Program-made: the position numbers and the translations under genes
Source of the DNA: Frondihabitans australicus
Lineage (GTDB): Bacteria > Actinomycetota > Actinomycetes > Actinomycetales > Microbacteriaceae
Assembly: GCF_003634555.1 (NCBI RefSeq)
Contig: NZ_RBKS01000001.1
Span: forward strand, 1,736,001-1,800,000
DNA length: 64,000 bases
Direction: 5' to 3'
Notes under the pieces: model-generated
The model's database searches: none
Seen by the model: the letters and a program-made list of their open reading frames with translations, nothing else
Told to the model about the DNA's origin: nothing
In this document: positions 1 through 8,564 of the stretch, piece by piece
How the letters are laid out: each line of letters starts with the position of its first letter
Numbering within the stretch: position 1 is the stretch's first letter

Positions 1-827
1 CCCGGTACCGCGTGCATGACCGTCGCCTGCTCCAGCGGCCTGGACAGGATCGTGACGCCTGCGCGCGAGGCGAGCTCGGCCGGCGCCGTCGACCGTCGCT
101 GCACAGGCGCCGCGTTCGTGTCGGGCCAGCCGGCCCGCAGGAGGGCGGCCTCGATGCGGCCCACGAGGAGGTCGTGGTCGACGGCCCCCGCGACGGTGAC
201 GACCAGGTCTTGCGGGCGGTAGTTCGCCCGGTAGTGGCTCAGCACGTCGTCGCGGCGGGCCTCGCGGATGCTCTCCGGCGAGCCGCCGATGGGGCGGCCG
301 AGGGGGTGGTCGCCGAGCACCGACTCGAACAGGCGCTCGGAGCCGATGTCGCCGGCGTCGTCGGCCGCCTCGGCGAGCTCGTCGAGGATCACCCCGCGCT
401 CGACCTCGAACTCGTCGGCGTCGAGCACCGAGGAGGTCACCATGTCGGCGAGGACGTCGACGGCCATGTCGACGTCGACGTCGCGGACCTTGGCGTAGTA
501 GCAGGTGTACTCCTTCGCGGTCGCGGCGTTGTGCTCGCCGCCGACCGACTCGAAGCTCACCGAGATGTCGAACGCCGACCGGGTCGGGGTGCCTTTGAAC
601 AGCAGGTGCTCGAGGAAGTGCGTCGAGCCTCGCTCGGTGTCGCCTTCGTCGCGGGAGCCGACGGCCACCCAGAAGCCGACCGTCGCGCTCCGGGCGCCGC
701 CCATCCGCTCCGAGAGGATCCGCACGCCCGTGGGGAGGATGCTCCGCCGCACGCGTTCGTCCGCCGAGACGTCGAACGCCAGCTCGACCTGGTCGAGGGG
801 CAGGGGAACCGGTCCATTCATCGTCAT
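1..827 (-). CDS. M16 family zinc metallopeptidase, N-terminal part (cut by window edge)
   Basis: Reading the minus strand from 827 gives an open frame that reaches base 1 without a stop, about 275 residues of a protein usually near 430-470. The inverted zinc motif HFLEH (HxxEH) lies near residue 60, preceded by a conserved block with GFWVAVGSRDE, and a following ERGSTHFLEHLLFKGT context is typical of pitrilysin/mitochondrial processing peptidase-like enzymes. These are soluble zinc endopeptidases. ATG at 821 is an in-frame alternative. The gene normally follows pnp in actinobacteria; here pnp is the next core gene on this strand but a TetR and an aldo/keto reductase gene lie between. C-terminal half not visible, so activity is inferred from the motif. 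Confidence 0.9.
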   Translation of the reverse strand, partial: MTMNGPVPLPLDQVELAFDVSADERVRRSILPTGVRILSERMGGARSATVGFWVAVGSRDEGDTERGSTHFLEHLLFKGTPTRSAFDISVSFESVGGEHNAATAKEYTCYYAKVRDVDVDMAVDVLADMVTSSVLDADEFEVERGVILDELAEAADDAGDIGSERLFESVLGDHPLGRPIGGSPESIREARRDDVLSHYRANYRPQDLVVTVAGAVDHDLLVGRIEAALLRAGWPDTNAAPVQRRSTAPAELASRAGVTILSRPLEQATVMHAVP

Positions 828-868
828 CGAGCCTACGGGATGCATGACACCCGAACTGGGGTACGCCG

Positions 869-904
869 AAAGAGGACAGACACACCTGTCTGTTTGTCCT
901 CTTT
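869..904. promoter_or_regulatory. Overlapping palindromes, probable TetR operator
   Basis: Two inverted repeats overlap. The outer one is AAAGAGGACA (869-878) with TGTCCTCTTT (895-904). The inner one is ACAGACA (876-882) with TGTCTGT (887-893). Their centres differ by two bases, as in sites that bind two TetR dimers. TTGTCC and TAGTGT just downstream could be promoter elements for the TetR gene at 1035, and the M16 gene starts on the other side, so the site could govern both. Confidence 0.7.
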
Positions 905-1034
905 CTGCTAGTGTCATGTCACCGATCGGCGCCTCCCCTAGCAGGCCCGGTCGGCGGCTCACAGACGTTCGTTGTCTGGCCGCTGTTTCCCCTGACGGCG
1001 GTCCCCGGCCGAATGATCCCCAAGGAGCCACGCT

Positions 1035-1658
1035 GTGACGGTCGAATTCCCCCCATCGGCCGTCCAGCGTTCCCTGGGGGAAGCCTCCCCCGCGCTCCAG
1101 CCGGGCCCCGGCGCGAAGCAGCGCGTCCTCGTGACCGCCGACCGCCTCTTCTACGACGAGGGCATCCGCACCGTCGGCGTCGACCGGCTCATCGCCGAGT
1201 CGAGCGTCACGAAGGCGACCTTCTACAAGCACTTCGGCGCGAAGGACAACCTCGTGCTCGACTACATGCGCCGTCGACGCGACGACGCCATGGCCACGGT
1301 CGACGAGATCCGCGCCGACGCCGGATCGCCGCTCGACGCCCTGCGCGAGCTCCTGGCGTCGATCTCCGACGAGATCCAGGCCCCAGGATTCCGCGGCTGC
1401 CCGTTCGTGAACGCGGCCGCCGAGTTCGCCGAGCCCGAGCACCCCGTGCGTCAGATCGTCGTGCAGCACCGCGAGTGGTACACCGATGCCCTCGTGACCC
1501 TGTTCCGCGAGGCCGGGCATCCGATGTCGGGCGACGCGGCCGACGAGTTCTACCTGGCCCGCGACGGCGCGATGGTGGCCGGCTACGCCGGCGACGCGAT
1601 CGCCGCGACCTCGGCCATGGCGCGCGTGACCGAGCGACTCTTCGCCGACTGCGCCTGA
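1035..1658 (+). CDS. TetR/AcrR family transcriptional regulator
   Basis: A 207-residue protein with an N-terminal helix-turn-helix at about residues 30-75 (VDRLIAESSVTKATFYKHFG, the classic TetR recognition helix with YKHF) and a variable helical ligand domain. The GTG start at 1035 has an AAGGAG ribosome site at 1022-1027. Upstream lies a double palindrome (869-904), which predicts autoregulation. The gene converges on an aldo/keto reductase (11 bases between the stops), so that reductase is not in its operon; whether it is a target is unknown. Ligand cannot be predicted. The first 25 residues are a loose extension before the DNA-binding domain. Confidence 0.92.
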   Translation: MTVEFPPSAVQRSLGEASPALQPGPGAKQRVLVTADRLFYDEGIRTVGVDRLIAESSVTKATFYKHFGAKDNLVLDYMRRRRDDAMATVDEIRADAGSPLDALRELLASISDEIQAPGFRGCPFVNAAAEFAEPEHPVRQIVVQHREWYTDALVTLFREAGHPMSGDAADEFYLARDGAMVAGYAGDAIAATSAMARVTERLFADCA

Positions 1659-1668
1659 GCCGCTCGAG

Positions 1669-2745
1669 CTACGCGCTGACGCGATCGAGCTCGGCGACCT
1701 CGTGTCGCGTGAGCTGGACTCGCGCGGCCTCGGCCAGCTCGGTCACCTGGTGCGGCGAGGTGGCGCTGACGACAGGCGCCACGACGTTCGGCTTCGTGAG
1801 AAGCCAGGCGAGGGCGACCGCGGCCACCGGGCTCGCGTGCAGCGAGGCGATGCGGTCGAGCTCGGCCAGGATCCGCAGGTTCTTCTTGCTGAGGAGCCTC
1901 GCCACCTCGCTCCCCCGCCGGTAGCCCCGGATGTCGGAGCGGGTGCGGTAGCGGCCGGAGAGGAACCCGCTCGCCAGGGCGAAGCGGGGCATCACCGCGA
2001 GACGCTGCTGCTGCGCGACCTTGGCCAGCCCCTCCTCGTACTCGCGGCGGTGGACCAGGCTGTACTCGTTCTGGAGCGCCACCATCGGCGCGACGCCCAG
2101 CATGCCCGCGGCGATGCGCGCCTCGTAGAGGCGGTTGCCCGAGTGGTCGGACCCGCCGAAGTAGCGCACCTTGCCGGCACGGATGAGGCGGTCGACCCCG
2201 AGAAGAGTGCGCTCGAACGCGACCTCGGTGTCGTCGACGTGCAGGTACAGGAGGTCGATGCGATCGGTGCCGAGTCGACGCAGGGACGCGTCGACCGCCC
2301 GCTCGATGGAGCGCGGGGTGAGACCGGGGTTCTCTTCGCTCTTGCCGACCTTCGTCGCGAGCACGATGTCGTCGCGGGTGATGCGCGACTTCATCCACGC
2401 GCCGATCAGCGACTCGCTGAGACCGTTGGCGTAGGAGTCGGCGGTGTCGACGAAGTTGCCTCCCTGGGCGAAGTAGGTGTCGAGGACGTCGAAGGTCTGC
2501 TGCTCGTCGGCGGTCCAGCCGAACACCTTGCCGCTGAGCGCCACGGGGAACACTCGCAGGTCGGCGACGCCGAGTCGGCGACGCGGCTGGATCACGCCGA
2601 GGTCGACGGGCACCGTGGTGATCGGCGACGTCGGGATCGAGTGGCGGCCGGTGGTGCGCGCGAGGGGCGCTTCGTCGTCGGGCATGATCAGGGAGTTCGG
2701 AGCGGCCGACCGTGACGATTCGACGTGGCGGGTCGCATCGGTCAC
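1669..2745 (-). CDS. Aldo/keto reductase
   Basis: A 358-residue NAD(P)H-dependent oxidoreductase of the aldo-keto reductase superfamily. Visible family blocks are FVDTADSYANGLSE (catalytic Asp and Tyr), LATKVGKSEEN (catalytic Lys) and DLLYLHVDD (catalytic His), in the expected order. An N-terminal stretch of about 60 residues precedes the barrel and is poorly conserved. GTG at 2745 was chosen because AGGAGG stands just before it; a longer frame upstream lacks a ribosome site. A spaced palindrome GACCGG/CCGGTC (2784-2805) lies 40-60 bases upstream and may be an operator. Substrate unknown. Confidence 0.88.
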   Translation of the reverse strand: MTDATRHVESSRSAAPNSLIMPDDEAPLARTTGRHSIPTSPITTVPVDLGVIQPRRRLGVADLRVFPVALSGKVFGWTADEQQTFDVLDTYFAQGGNFVDTADSYANGLSESLIGAWMKSRITRDDIVLATKVGKSEENPGLTPRSIERAVDASLRRLGTDRIDLLYLHVDDTEVAFERTLLGVDRLIRAGKVRYFGGSDHSGNRLYEARIAAGMLGVAPMVALQNEYSLVHRREYEEGLAKVAQQQRLAVMPRFALASGFLSGRYRTRSDIRGYRRGSEVARLLSKKNLRILAELDRIASLHASPVAAVALAWLLTKPNVVAPVVSATSPHQVTELAEAARVQLTRHEVAELDRVSA

Positions 2746-3015
2746 TGTCGCCTCCTGATCCTGTTCACCTGTGAGGCTACGTGGACCGGCCGACATCGAC
2801 CGGTCGGCGGCGGGCGAGTTTTCCAAATCGTTACATGGCCGGGCCCACAGACAGTCCATAGGGAGCGCTCAGCCGATCCTGTGCCCCATCGAGTGCGCGG
2901 CACAGGCCTCGTCCGTAGTGTTTCTGGTGTGCGGTTCCTGGGAGGGTTCCGAAGCAACGTTCTCTGTGGTGGGGAGCGATGCAGTCACTATGTGCGCCGG
3001 TGAGATCCCGGCACA

Positions 3016-3049
3016 GAAGGCCCGAGCGGTGGGGATCGCTCGGGCCTTC
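3016..3049 (-). terminator. Perfect 13-bp stem-loop downstream of pnp
   Basis: GAAGGCCCGAGCG (3016-3028) pairs with CGCTCGGGCCTTC (3037-3049) around an 8-base loop. It lies about 60 bases past the pnp stop codon and after a first stem-loop; no strong U-tract follows, so it may act as a tandem or Rho-assisted terminator or an RNA-stabilising hairpin. Confidence 0.65.
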
Positions 3050-3065
3050 GCCAAGTTAACGGACG

Positions 3066-3095
3066 GCGCCCGCCCTGCCGAGGCAGAGCGGGCGC
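3066..3095 (-). terminator. Stem-loop immediately after pnp
   Basis: GCGCCCGC (3066-3073) pairs with GCGGGCGC (3088-3095), with an inner CTGCC/GGCAG pairing. It begins 15 bases after the pnp stop and is followed on the minus strand by a moderately T-containing stretch. Confidence 0.65.
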
Positions 3096-3110
3096 GGAAC
3101 GGGTGTCTGA

Positions 3111-5384
3111 CTACGCGTCGACGGAGGCGTCCTGCGACTCCTCGGTGGCGCCGGACGAGTCCGTGTCGGCCTCGTCGGCGATCACCGGGGCGAGCGAGAG
3201 CTTTCCGCGGTCGTCGATCTTCGTGATCTCGACGAGGATCTTCTGCCCCACGCCGAGGACGTCCTCGACGTTCTCCACGCGCTTCCCGCCGGCGAGCTTG
3301 CGCACCTCGGAGATGTGCAGCAGGCCGTCCTTGCCGGGGAGGAGCGAGACGAACGCGCCGAAGGTCGCGATCTTGACGACCGTGCCCAGGAACTGCTCGC
3401 CGACCTCGGGGTTGGTCGGGTTGGCGATGGCGTTGACCTGCGCACGCGCGGCCTCGGCCGAGGGGCCGTCGACGGCGCCGATGTACACGGTGCCGTCCTC
3501 CTCGATGGAGATGTCGGCGCCGGTCTCGTCCTGGATCGCGTTGATCGTCTTGCCCTTCGGGCCGATCAGCTCGCCGATCTTGTCGACGGGGATCTGCACC
3601 GAGATCACGCGCGGGGCGGTCGGAGCCATCTCGTCGGGCTCGTCGATCGCGCTGGTGAGCACGTTCAGGATGGCCGTGCGGGCCTCCTTCGCCTGCTTGA
3701 GCGCGGCGTCGAGGACCGCCGAGGGGATGCCGTCGAGCTTCGTGTCGAGCTGGATCGCCGTGACGAACTCCGACGTGCCGGCGACCTTGAAGTCCATGTC
3801 GCCGAGAGCGTCTTCGGCGCCCAGGATGTCGGTCAGCGCCGCGTAGCGGGTCTGGCCGTCGACCTCGTCGGAGACGAGGCCCATCGCGATGCCGGCGACC
3901 GGCGCCTTGAGCGGCACACCGGCGTTGAGCAGCGACAGCGTCGAGGCGCAGACGGAGCCCATCGAGGTCGAGCCGTTGGAGCCGAGGGCCTCGGAGACCT
4001 GGCGGATCGCGTAGGGGAACTCCTCGCGGCTCGGGAGGACGGGGACGAGGGCGCGCTCGGCGAGGAAGCCGTGGCCGATCTCGCGACGCTTCGGCGACCC
4101 GACGCGACCGGTCTCACCGGTCGAGTAGGGCGGGAAGTTGTAGTGGTGCAGGTAGCGCTTCTTGGTGACCGGGCTCAGCGAGTCGATCTGCTGCTCCATC
4201 TTGAGCATGTTCAGCGTGGTGACGCCCAGGATCTGGGTCTCGCCGCGCTGGAAGATGGCGGAGCCGTGGACACGCGGGATGACCTGCACCTCGGCGTCGA
4301 GCGGACGGATGTCGGCGAGGCCGCGGCCGTCCATGCGGACCTGCTCGGAGAGGATGCGCCCGCGGACGACCTTCTTCGTGACCGACTTGTACGCGGCCGA
4401 CACCTGCGACAGGGCGGAGTCGGGCAGCTCGCCCGCCTCGACCTTGGCGGCGATGGCCTGCTTGACGCGGCCCTTCAGCTCGTCGTCGGCGTCCTGGCGC
4501 TCGATCTTGCCGGCGATGCGGTAGACGGAGCCGAGCTCGGTCTCCGCCTCGGCCGCGACGGCGGCGTAGACCTCGTCGGAGTACGGCGGGAAGACCGGGT
4601 AGTCCTGGATCTCCTTGGCCGACTGCGCGGCGAGCTTCGCCTGCGCCTCGACGAGCACCTTGAGGAACGGCTTGGCCGCCTCGAGGCCCTGCGCGACGAT
4701 GCCCTCGTCGGGCTTCGTGTCGCCGCCCTGGATGAGGCCCCACGAGTGCTCGGTGGCCTCGGCCTCGACCATCATGATGGCGACGTCCTCGTTGCCCGCG
4801 GCGTCGGTGACGACGCGGCCGGCCACGGTCAGGTCGAAGACGGCGTCCTCGAGCTGCGACGCCTTCGGGAAGGCGACCCACTGGCCCTTGATGAGCGCGA
4901 GGCGCACACCGGCGATGGGGCCGGAGAACGGCAGACCCGAGATCTGCGTCGAGGCGCTGGCGGCGTTGATCGCCAGCGCGTCGTAGAACTCGTCCGGAGC
5001 GATCGAGAGCACCGTGATGACGATCTGGACCTCGTTGCGGAGGCCGTCGACGAACGACGGGCGCAGCGGGCGGTCGATCAGGCGGCAGACGAGGATCGCC
5101 TCGGTCGACGGGCGACCCTCGCGGCGGAAGAACGAGCCGGGGATCTTGCCGGCGGCGTACGAGCGCTCCTCGACGTCGACGGTGAGCGGGAAGAAGTCGA
5201 AGTTGTCCTTCGGGTTCTTCGACGCGGAGGTGGCGGAGAGAAGCATCGTCTCTTCGTCGAGGTAGGCGGCGACGGCTCCCTGAGCCTGCTGCGCCAGACG
5301 GCCGGTCTCGAACCGGACCGTGCGGGTGCCGAACTTGCCGTTGTCGATGACGGCTTCGGCGAATTTGATCTCTGGACCCTCCAT
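3111..5384 (-). CDS. pnp: Polyribonucleotide nucleotidyltransferase (PNPase)
   Basis: A 757-residue phosphorolytic 3'-5' exoribonuclease that degrades mRNA and, in actinobacteria, can also add 3' tails. Two RNase PH-like domains are visible: [20 protein letters not shown] near residue 90 and [13 protein letters not shown] near residue 350, the latter with RGETQ. A KH domain ([19 protein letters not shown], about residue 600) and an S1 domain ([20 protein letters not shown], about 670-735) follow. An acidic tail ends the protein. The ATG at 5384 has AGGAG upstream in an A-rich leader. rpsO, its usual upstream neighbour, is 5.9 kb away here. Confidence 0.98.
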   Translation of the reverse strand: MEGPEIKFAEAVIDNGKFGTRTVRFETGRLAQQAQGAVAAYLDEETMLLSATSASKNPKDNFDFFPLTVDVEERSYAAGKIPGSFFRREGRPSTEAILVCRLIDRPLRPSFVDGLRNEVQIVITVLSIAPDEFYDALAINAASASTQISGLPFSGPIAGVRLALIKGQWVAFPKASQLEDAVFDLTVAGRVVTDAAGNEDVAIMMVEAEATEHSWGLIQGGDTKPDEGIVAQGLEAAKPFLKVLVEAQAKLAAQSAKEIQDYPVFPPYSDEVYAAVAAEAETELGSVYRIAGKIERQDADDELKGRVKQAIAAKVEAGELPDSALSQVSAAYKSVTKKVVRGRILSEQVRMDGRGLADIRPLDAEVQVIPRVHGSAIFQRGETQILGVTTLNMLKMEQQIDSLSPVTKKRYLHHYNFPPYSTGETGRVGSPKRREIGHGFLAERALVPVLPSREEFPYAIRQVSEALGSNGSTSMGSVCASTLSLLNAGVPLKAPVAGIAMGLVSDEVDGQTRYAALTDILGAEDALGDMDFKVAGTSEFVTAIQLDTKLDGIPSAVLDAALKQAKEARTAILNVLTSAIDEPDEMAPTAPRVISVQIPVDKIGELIGPKGKTINAIQDETGADISIEEDGTVYIGAVDGPSAEAARAQVNAIANPTNPEVGEQFLGTVVKIATFGAFVSLLPGKDGLLHISEVRKLAGGKRVENVEDVLGVGQKILVEITKIDDRGKLSLAPVIADEADTDSSGATEESQDASVDA

Positions 5385-5720
5385 GCGGGGGTTTTCTCCT
5401 CTTTGTTTTAAATCGTCCGTCCCGTGTGGAGGGCGATGTCATTCATCAGGAGCAGATCGGCTTCAGGCACAACGATGCGCGTACGGTCCGGCCCGGCCTT
5501 CGTGGCACGGTGACGGTGGCGTATGCCTGGTCAACAGTAGAAACGGTCGGGATCGGACTCGCCCCGCACATCACCACCGGTGACCAGCTGCTGCCAGCCG
5601 GCTCCTTCGCGCAAGGGTAGCACCCGGCGTGTCGCGGGCCCCGGAAGCCGCCCCCAGAACGAGCGACACGGGGCACATGTGACTGGTGTTACTCGTGTGA
5701 ATCGGGTTACAGTCGAGGCC
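5385..5720. other. Divergent spacer between pnp and a secreted lysozyme-like gene
   Basis: No gene seen. The pnp side ends in an A-rich leader containing the AGGAG ribosome site (about 5400-5410). A TTGACC hexamer lies on the minus strand near 5530 but no convincing -10 follows. On the plus side TACAGT (5708-5713) stands seven bases before the ATG at 5721, and GTTAC occurs twice (about 5688 and 5706), possibly a regulator site for the cell-wall gene. Confidence 0.5.
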
Positions 5721-6989
5721 ATGGCTTCTGCAGAGCGACGATTCCGCGCGCCCGACGCTGCGCGCGCGACACGCCGACGCCGCACTCGCGCCCTCGCGAT
5801 CGCGGGCGGCGCCGCCACCCTCGCCGTCGTCGGCGCGCTGCTCGTCGCCCCGCTCTCGGCCTCCGCCTACCCGTCATGGAGCGACGTCGAGGCCGCCAAG
5901 GGCAATGCCGCGGCGACGAAGAAGCAGGTCGATGCCATCACCGCCGACCTCACCAGCCTCCGCACCGTCGCGAACGAGAAGAGCAACGCCGCGATCAAGG
6001 CCAACGCGGCGAACTCCGAGGCGCAGAGCCAGCTCGCGTCCGCCACGAGCACGGCGACGGCCCTCGAGGCGCAGCTCGCCGCCGAGCAGAAGAAGGCCGA
6101 CGAGGCCCACACGCAGGCCGGCCAGCTCGCCGCGCGCCTCTACCGCCTGGGCGGCTCGAGCCAGCTCGACGGCCAGCTGTTCTCCGGGTCCCAGGCGTCT
6201 TCGACCCTCTACAAGCTCGGCGCTCTCGCCCAGCTCACGAAGCAGTGGCAGACCGTTCTCGACGAGGCGACCGTCGCCTCCAAGTCGGTGTCGTCGCTCA
6301 GCGACCAGGCCACCGTCGCCGAGAAGGAGCGCGACCGCCTCGCAGGCGCCGCGAAGACCGCCCTGGCCGCGGCGCAGAGCGCGCAGGCCGCGGCCGACTC
6401 CGCCGTGTCGAACGCGCAGTCGCACCAGTCGACGCTCGAGGCGCAGCTCGTCTCGCTCGACTCGAAGGCCGCGACGATCGAGGTCGGCTACAAGAACGGC
6501 GTCATGGCGCGAGCCGCGGCGCTCGCGCAGCAGCGGGCCGCGGCGGCCGCAGCCGCCAAGCTCGCCTACGAGAAGGCGCACCAGAACTCCGGGTCGTCCA
6601 CGAGCAACGGCGCGTCGAGCGGCGGCTCCGGCTCGACGGCCTCGACCGGCTCCAGCTCGAACCTCGGCGCGGGCGTCGTCGACGACCCCGCCGGCGCCCA
6701 GGCCTACGCCTCGGGCCAGCTCGGCAGCCACGGCTGGGCGTCGTCGCAGATGTCGTGCCTCATCTCGCTCTGGAACCAGGAGTCGGGATGGCGCACCGAC
6801 GCCCTGAACGTCTCCAGCGGTGCCTACGGCATCCCGCAGTCGCTACCGGCCGACAAGATGGCCACGTACGGCGTCGACTGGCAGACGAACTACCGCACGC
6901 AGATCAACTGGGGACTCGCCTACATCGCCGCGGCCTACGGGTCGCCGTGCGGCGCGTGGGCTCACGAGGTCGCTCACAACTGGTACTGA
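5721..6989 (+). CDS. Secreted coiled-coil protein with C-terminal lysozyme-like domain
   Basis: 422 residues. A basic N-terminus and hydrophobic segment (about 28-50) end in ASA, a likely signal peptide. Residues about 55-290 are Ala/Gln/Glu/Lys-rich heptads, a long coiled coil as in PcsB/RipA-type cell-wall proteins. A Ser/Gly linker follows, then a domain of about 90 residues with SCLISLWNQESGW (likely catalytic Glu near 354), YGIPQSLP and the end GAWAHEVAHNWY, as in actinobacterial lytic transglycosylase/aggregation-promoting-factor-like proteins. It should act on peptidoglycan. A second protein in this window (34535-35506) shares the same C-terminal domain. The TACAGT box seven bases upstream suggests a leaderless message. 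Confidence 0.85.
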   Translation: MASAERRFRAPDAARATRRRRTRALAIAGGAATLAVVGALLVAPLSASAYPSWSDVEAAKGNAAATKKQVDAITADLTSLRTVANEKSNAAIKANAANSEAQSQLASATSTATALEAQLAAEQKKADEAHTQAGQLAARLYRLGGSSQLDGQLFSGSQASSTLYKLGALAQLTKQWQTVLDEATVASKSVSSLSDQATVAEKERDRLAGAAKTALAAAQSAQAAADSAVSNAQSHQSTLEAQLVSLDSKAATIEVGYKNGVMARAAALAQQRAAAAAAAKLAYEKAHQNSGSSTSNGASSGGSGSTASTGSSSNLGAGVVDDPAGAQAYASGQLGSHGWASSQMSCLISLWNQESGWRTDALNVSSGAYGIPQSLPADKMATYGVDWQTNYRTQINWGLAYIAAAYGSPCGAWAHEVAHNWY

Positions 6990-7055
6990 GCCCGGCCGCT
7001 GGCTCCTGCGCCAGCGCCATAGGCGGCTCATAGAGTCGGCGGATATCCTGCACGA

Positions 7056-8564
7056 ATGGACACACTGGCAGGCCTGATCGCCACCCGTTCGACCGAGGCG
7101 CCGTCTGCGCACTACCTCGAAGACGCCCGCTCCGAGCGCGTCATCACGTTCGCCGCCCTGGCGTCGCGCACCGCCGAGTGGGCCGACGTCTTCGACGACC
7201 GCGGGCTCTCCGCCGGCGCGACGGTCGTGCTCGACGTGCGCGACCCGCTGTCGTTCGCCGTGGCTCACCTCGCCGTCGTCGCGTCCGGCCGCCGCAGCGT
7301 GCCGGTCAACCCGCAGGGCACGTGGTCCGAGACGCTGAAGTCCGTGGACCTCGGGTCGTCCGAGGCCGTGATCACCGATCGCGACGAGCCGGGCGAGACC
7401 GACGTCGTGGTGCTCCGGCCCGAGGCCTCGACCGGTTCTCCCGCTGAGGCGACCGGGGCGCAGGATCGCGAGAGCCGCACGCCCGACACCTCCTCGAAGA
7501 CCGAGACCGCGCCCTCCGGCTCCGTGATCCTCTTCACCTCCGGATCCACCGGCCAGCCGAAGGGCGTCGAGCTCACCGAAGCGCAGCTGCTCTTCGTCGC
7601 CCGGGCGATCGCCGAGCACAACGCGCTCACGAGTGCCGACCGAGGCTTCAACTCGCTGCCGCTCTTCCACGTGAACGCCGAGGTCGTCGGCCTCCTGTCG
7701 ACCCTCGTCGCGGGCGCCACTCTCGTGCTCGACGACCGGTTCCACCGCACCGGCTTCTGGGAGCTCCTCGCGGAGCGGCGCATCACGTGGCTGAACGCCG
7801 TGCCTGCGATCCTCGCCGTGCTGGCGAAGTCCGGCCCCGCGCAGGCGCCCGAGGGGCTGCGCTTCGTCCGCAGCGCCTCGTCGGCCCTGCCCGAGGCCGT
7901 CCGCACCGCCTTCGCCCACGTGCCCATGATCATCAGCTACGGCATGACCGAGGGCGCCAGCCAGATCACTGCGACCCCGCTCGGCGTCGAGCCTCGGCCC
8001 GGCTCCGTCGGCCTGCCCGTCGGCGGCGAGGTCGAGCCCCGCGACGCCGAGGGCCGCGCGCTGCCCGTGGGCGAGATCGGCGAGCTCTGGATCCGCGGGC
8101 CGGGCGTCGTGAAGGGCTACTTCCAGGGCCGCGCCGCCGAGCGCTTCGACGCCGACGGCTGGCTCCGCACCGGCGACCTCGGCCACCTCGACGCCGACGG
8201 CTGGGTGTACCTCGCCGGCCGCACCGACGACGTCATCAACCGCGGTGGCGAGAAGGTCTACCCGGCCGAGGTCGAGGACGTCCTGCTGGAGGACGCCCGG
8301 GTCCGAGAGGCCGTCGTCGTGGCGAGACCCGACGACGTCCTCGGCTTCGTCCCGGTCGCGTATGTCATCCCCGCCGACCTGTCGCTGCCGGACGACGTCC
8401 GGGCCTCCCTCTCCACCGACCTCGGTAAGCGCTGCGAGGCGGAGCTCCCCCGCTTCAAACGCCCGATGGAGATCACCGTCGTCGACGACCTGCCACGCAC
8501 TCCGACGGGCAAGGTGCAGCGCAACAAGACCAGGCAGATGCTCGCCGAGGCAGCGGGGGCGTGA
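7056..8564 (+). CDS. AMP-dependent acyl/aryl synthetase (adenylate-forming ligase)
   Basis: A 502-residue class I adenylate-forming enzyme that activates a carboxylic acid with ATP, usually to a CoA thioester. Core motifs are visible in order: LFTSGSTGQPKG (A3, near residue 155), YGMTEG (A5), WLRTGDLG (A7), GRTDDVINRGGEKVYPAEVE (hinge, A8) and PRTPTGKVQR with the C-terminal catalytic Lys (A10). A low-complexity Ser/Thr/Glu stretch (about 120-150) precedes A3 and may be a flexible insertion. TATCCT six bases before the ATG points to a leaderless start. Its stop overlaps the start of a membrane acyltransferase, so the two are probably co-translated. Substrate unknown; CoA as acceptor is assumed, not shown. 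Confidence 0.9.
   Translation: MDTLAGLIATRSTEAPSAHYLEDARSERVITFAALASRTAEWADVFDDRGLSAGATVVLDVRDPLSFAVAHLAVVASGRRSVPVNPQGTWSETLKSVDLGSSEAVITDRDEPGETDVVVLRPEASTGSPAEATGAQDRESRTPDTSSKTETAPSGSVILFTSGSTGQPKGVELTEAQLLFVARAIAEHNALTSADRGFNSLPLFHVNAEVVGLLSTLVAGATLVLDDRFHRTGFWELLAERRITWLNAVPAILAVLAKSGPAQAPEGLRFVRSASSALPEAVRTAFAHVPMIISYGMTEGASQITATPLGVEPRPGSVGLPVGGEVEPRDAEGRALPVGEIGELWIRGPGVVKGYFQGRAAERFDADGWLRTGDLGHLDADGWVYLAGRTDDVINRGGEKVYPAEVEDVLLEDARVREAVVVARPDDVLGFVPVAYVIPADLSLPDDVRASLSTDLGKRCEAELPRFKRPMEITVVDDLPRTPTGKVQRNKTRQMLAEAAGA

Larger units (their letters stand above)
2746..3110. other. Gene-free stretch between pnp and the aldo/keto reductase
   Basis: No credible coding frame was found. 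The right end carries two stem-loops behind pnp (3016-3049 and 3066-3095). The left end carries the upstream region of the aldo/keto reductase with the GACCGG/CCGGTC palindrome. The middle (about 2810-3010) is less GC-rich than the genes and shows nothing recognisable. Confidence 0.6.

Noticed and set aside
2746-2859. A longer N-terminus for the aldo/keto reductase (start at 2859)
   Set aside because: The extra 38 residues (with Cys/Trp-rich start) show no homology-like pattern and the internal GTG has a strong AGGAGG site.
3315-5411. A 698-codon open frame antisense to pnp
   Set aside because: It lies wholly over the other strand of a clear PNPase gene. Its translation is rich in Arg, Asp, Gly and Leu repeats with no fold or motif, the common result of GC-rich third-position bias.
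5688-5710. An MtrA-type site (GTTAC repeats) before the first lysozyme-like gene
   Set aside because: The two GTTAC units are 13 bases apart and do not clearly match the published direct repeat; too weak to call.
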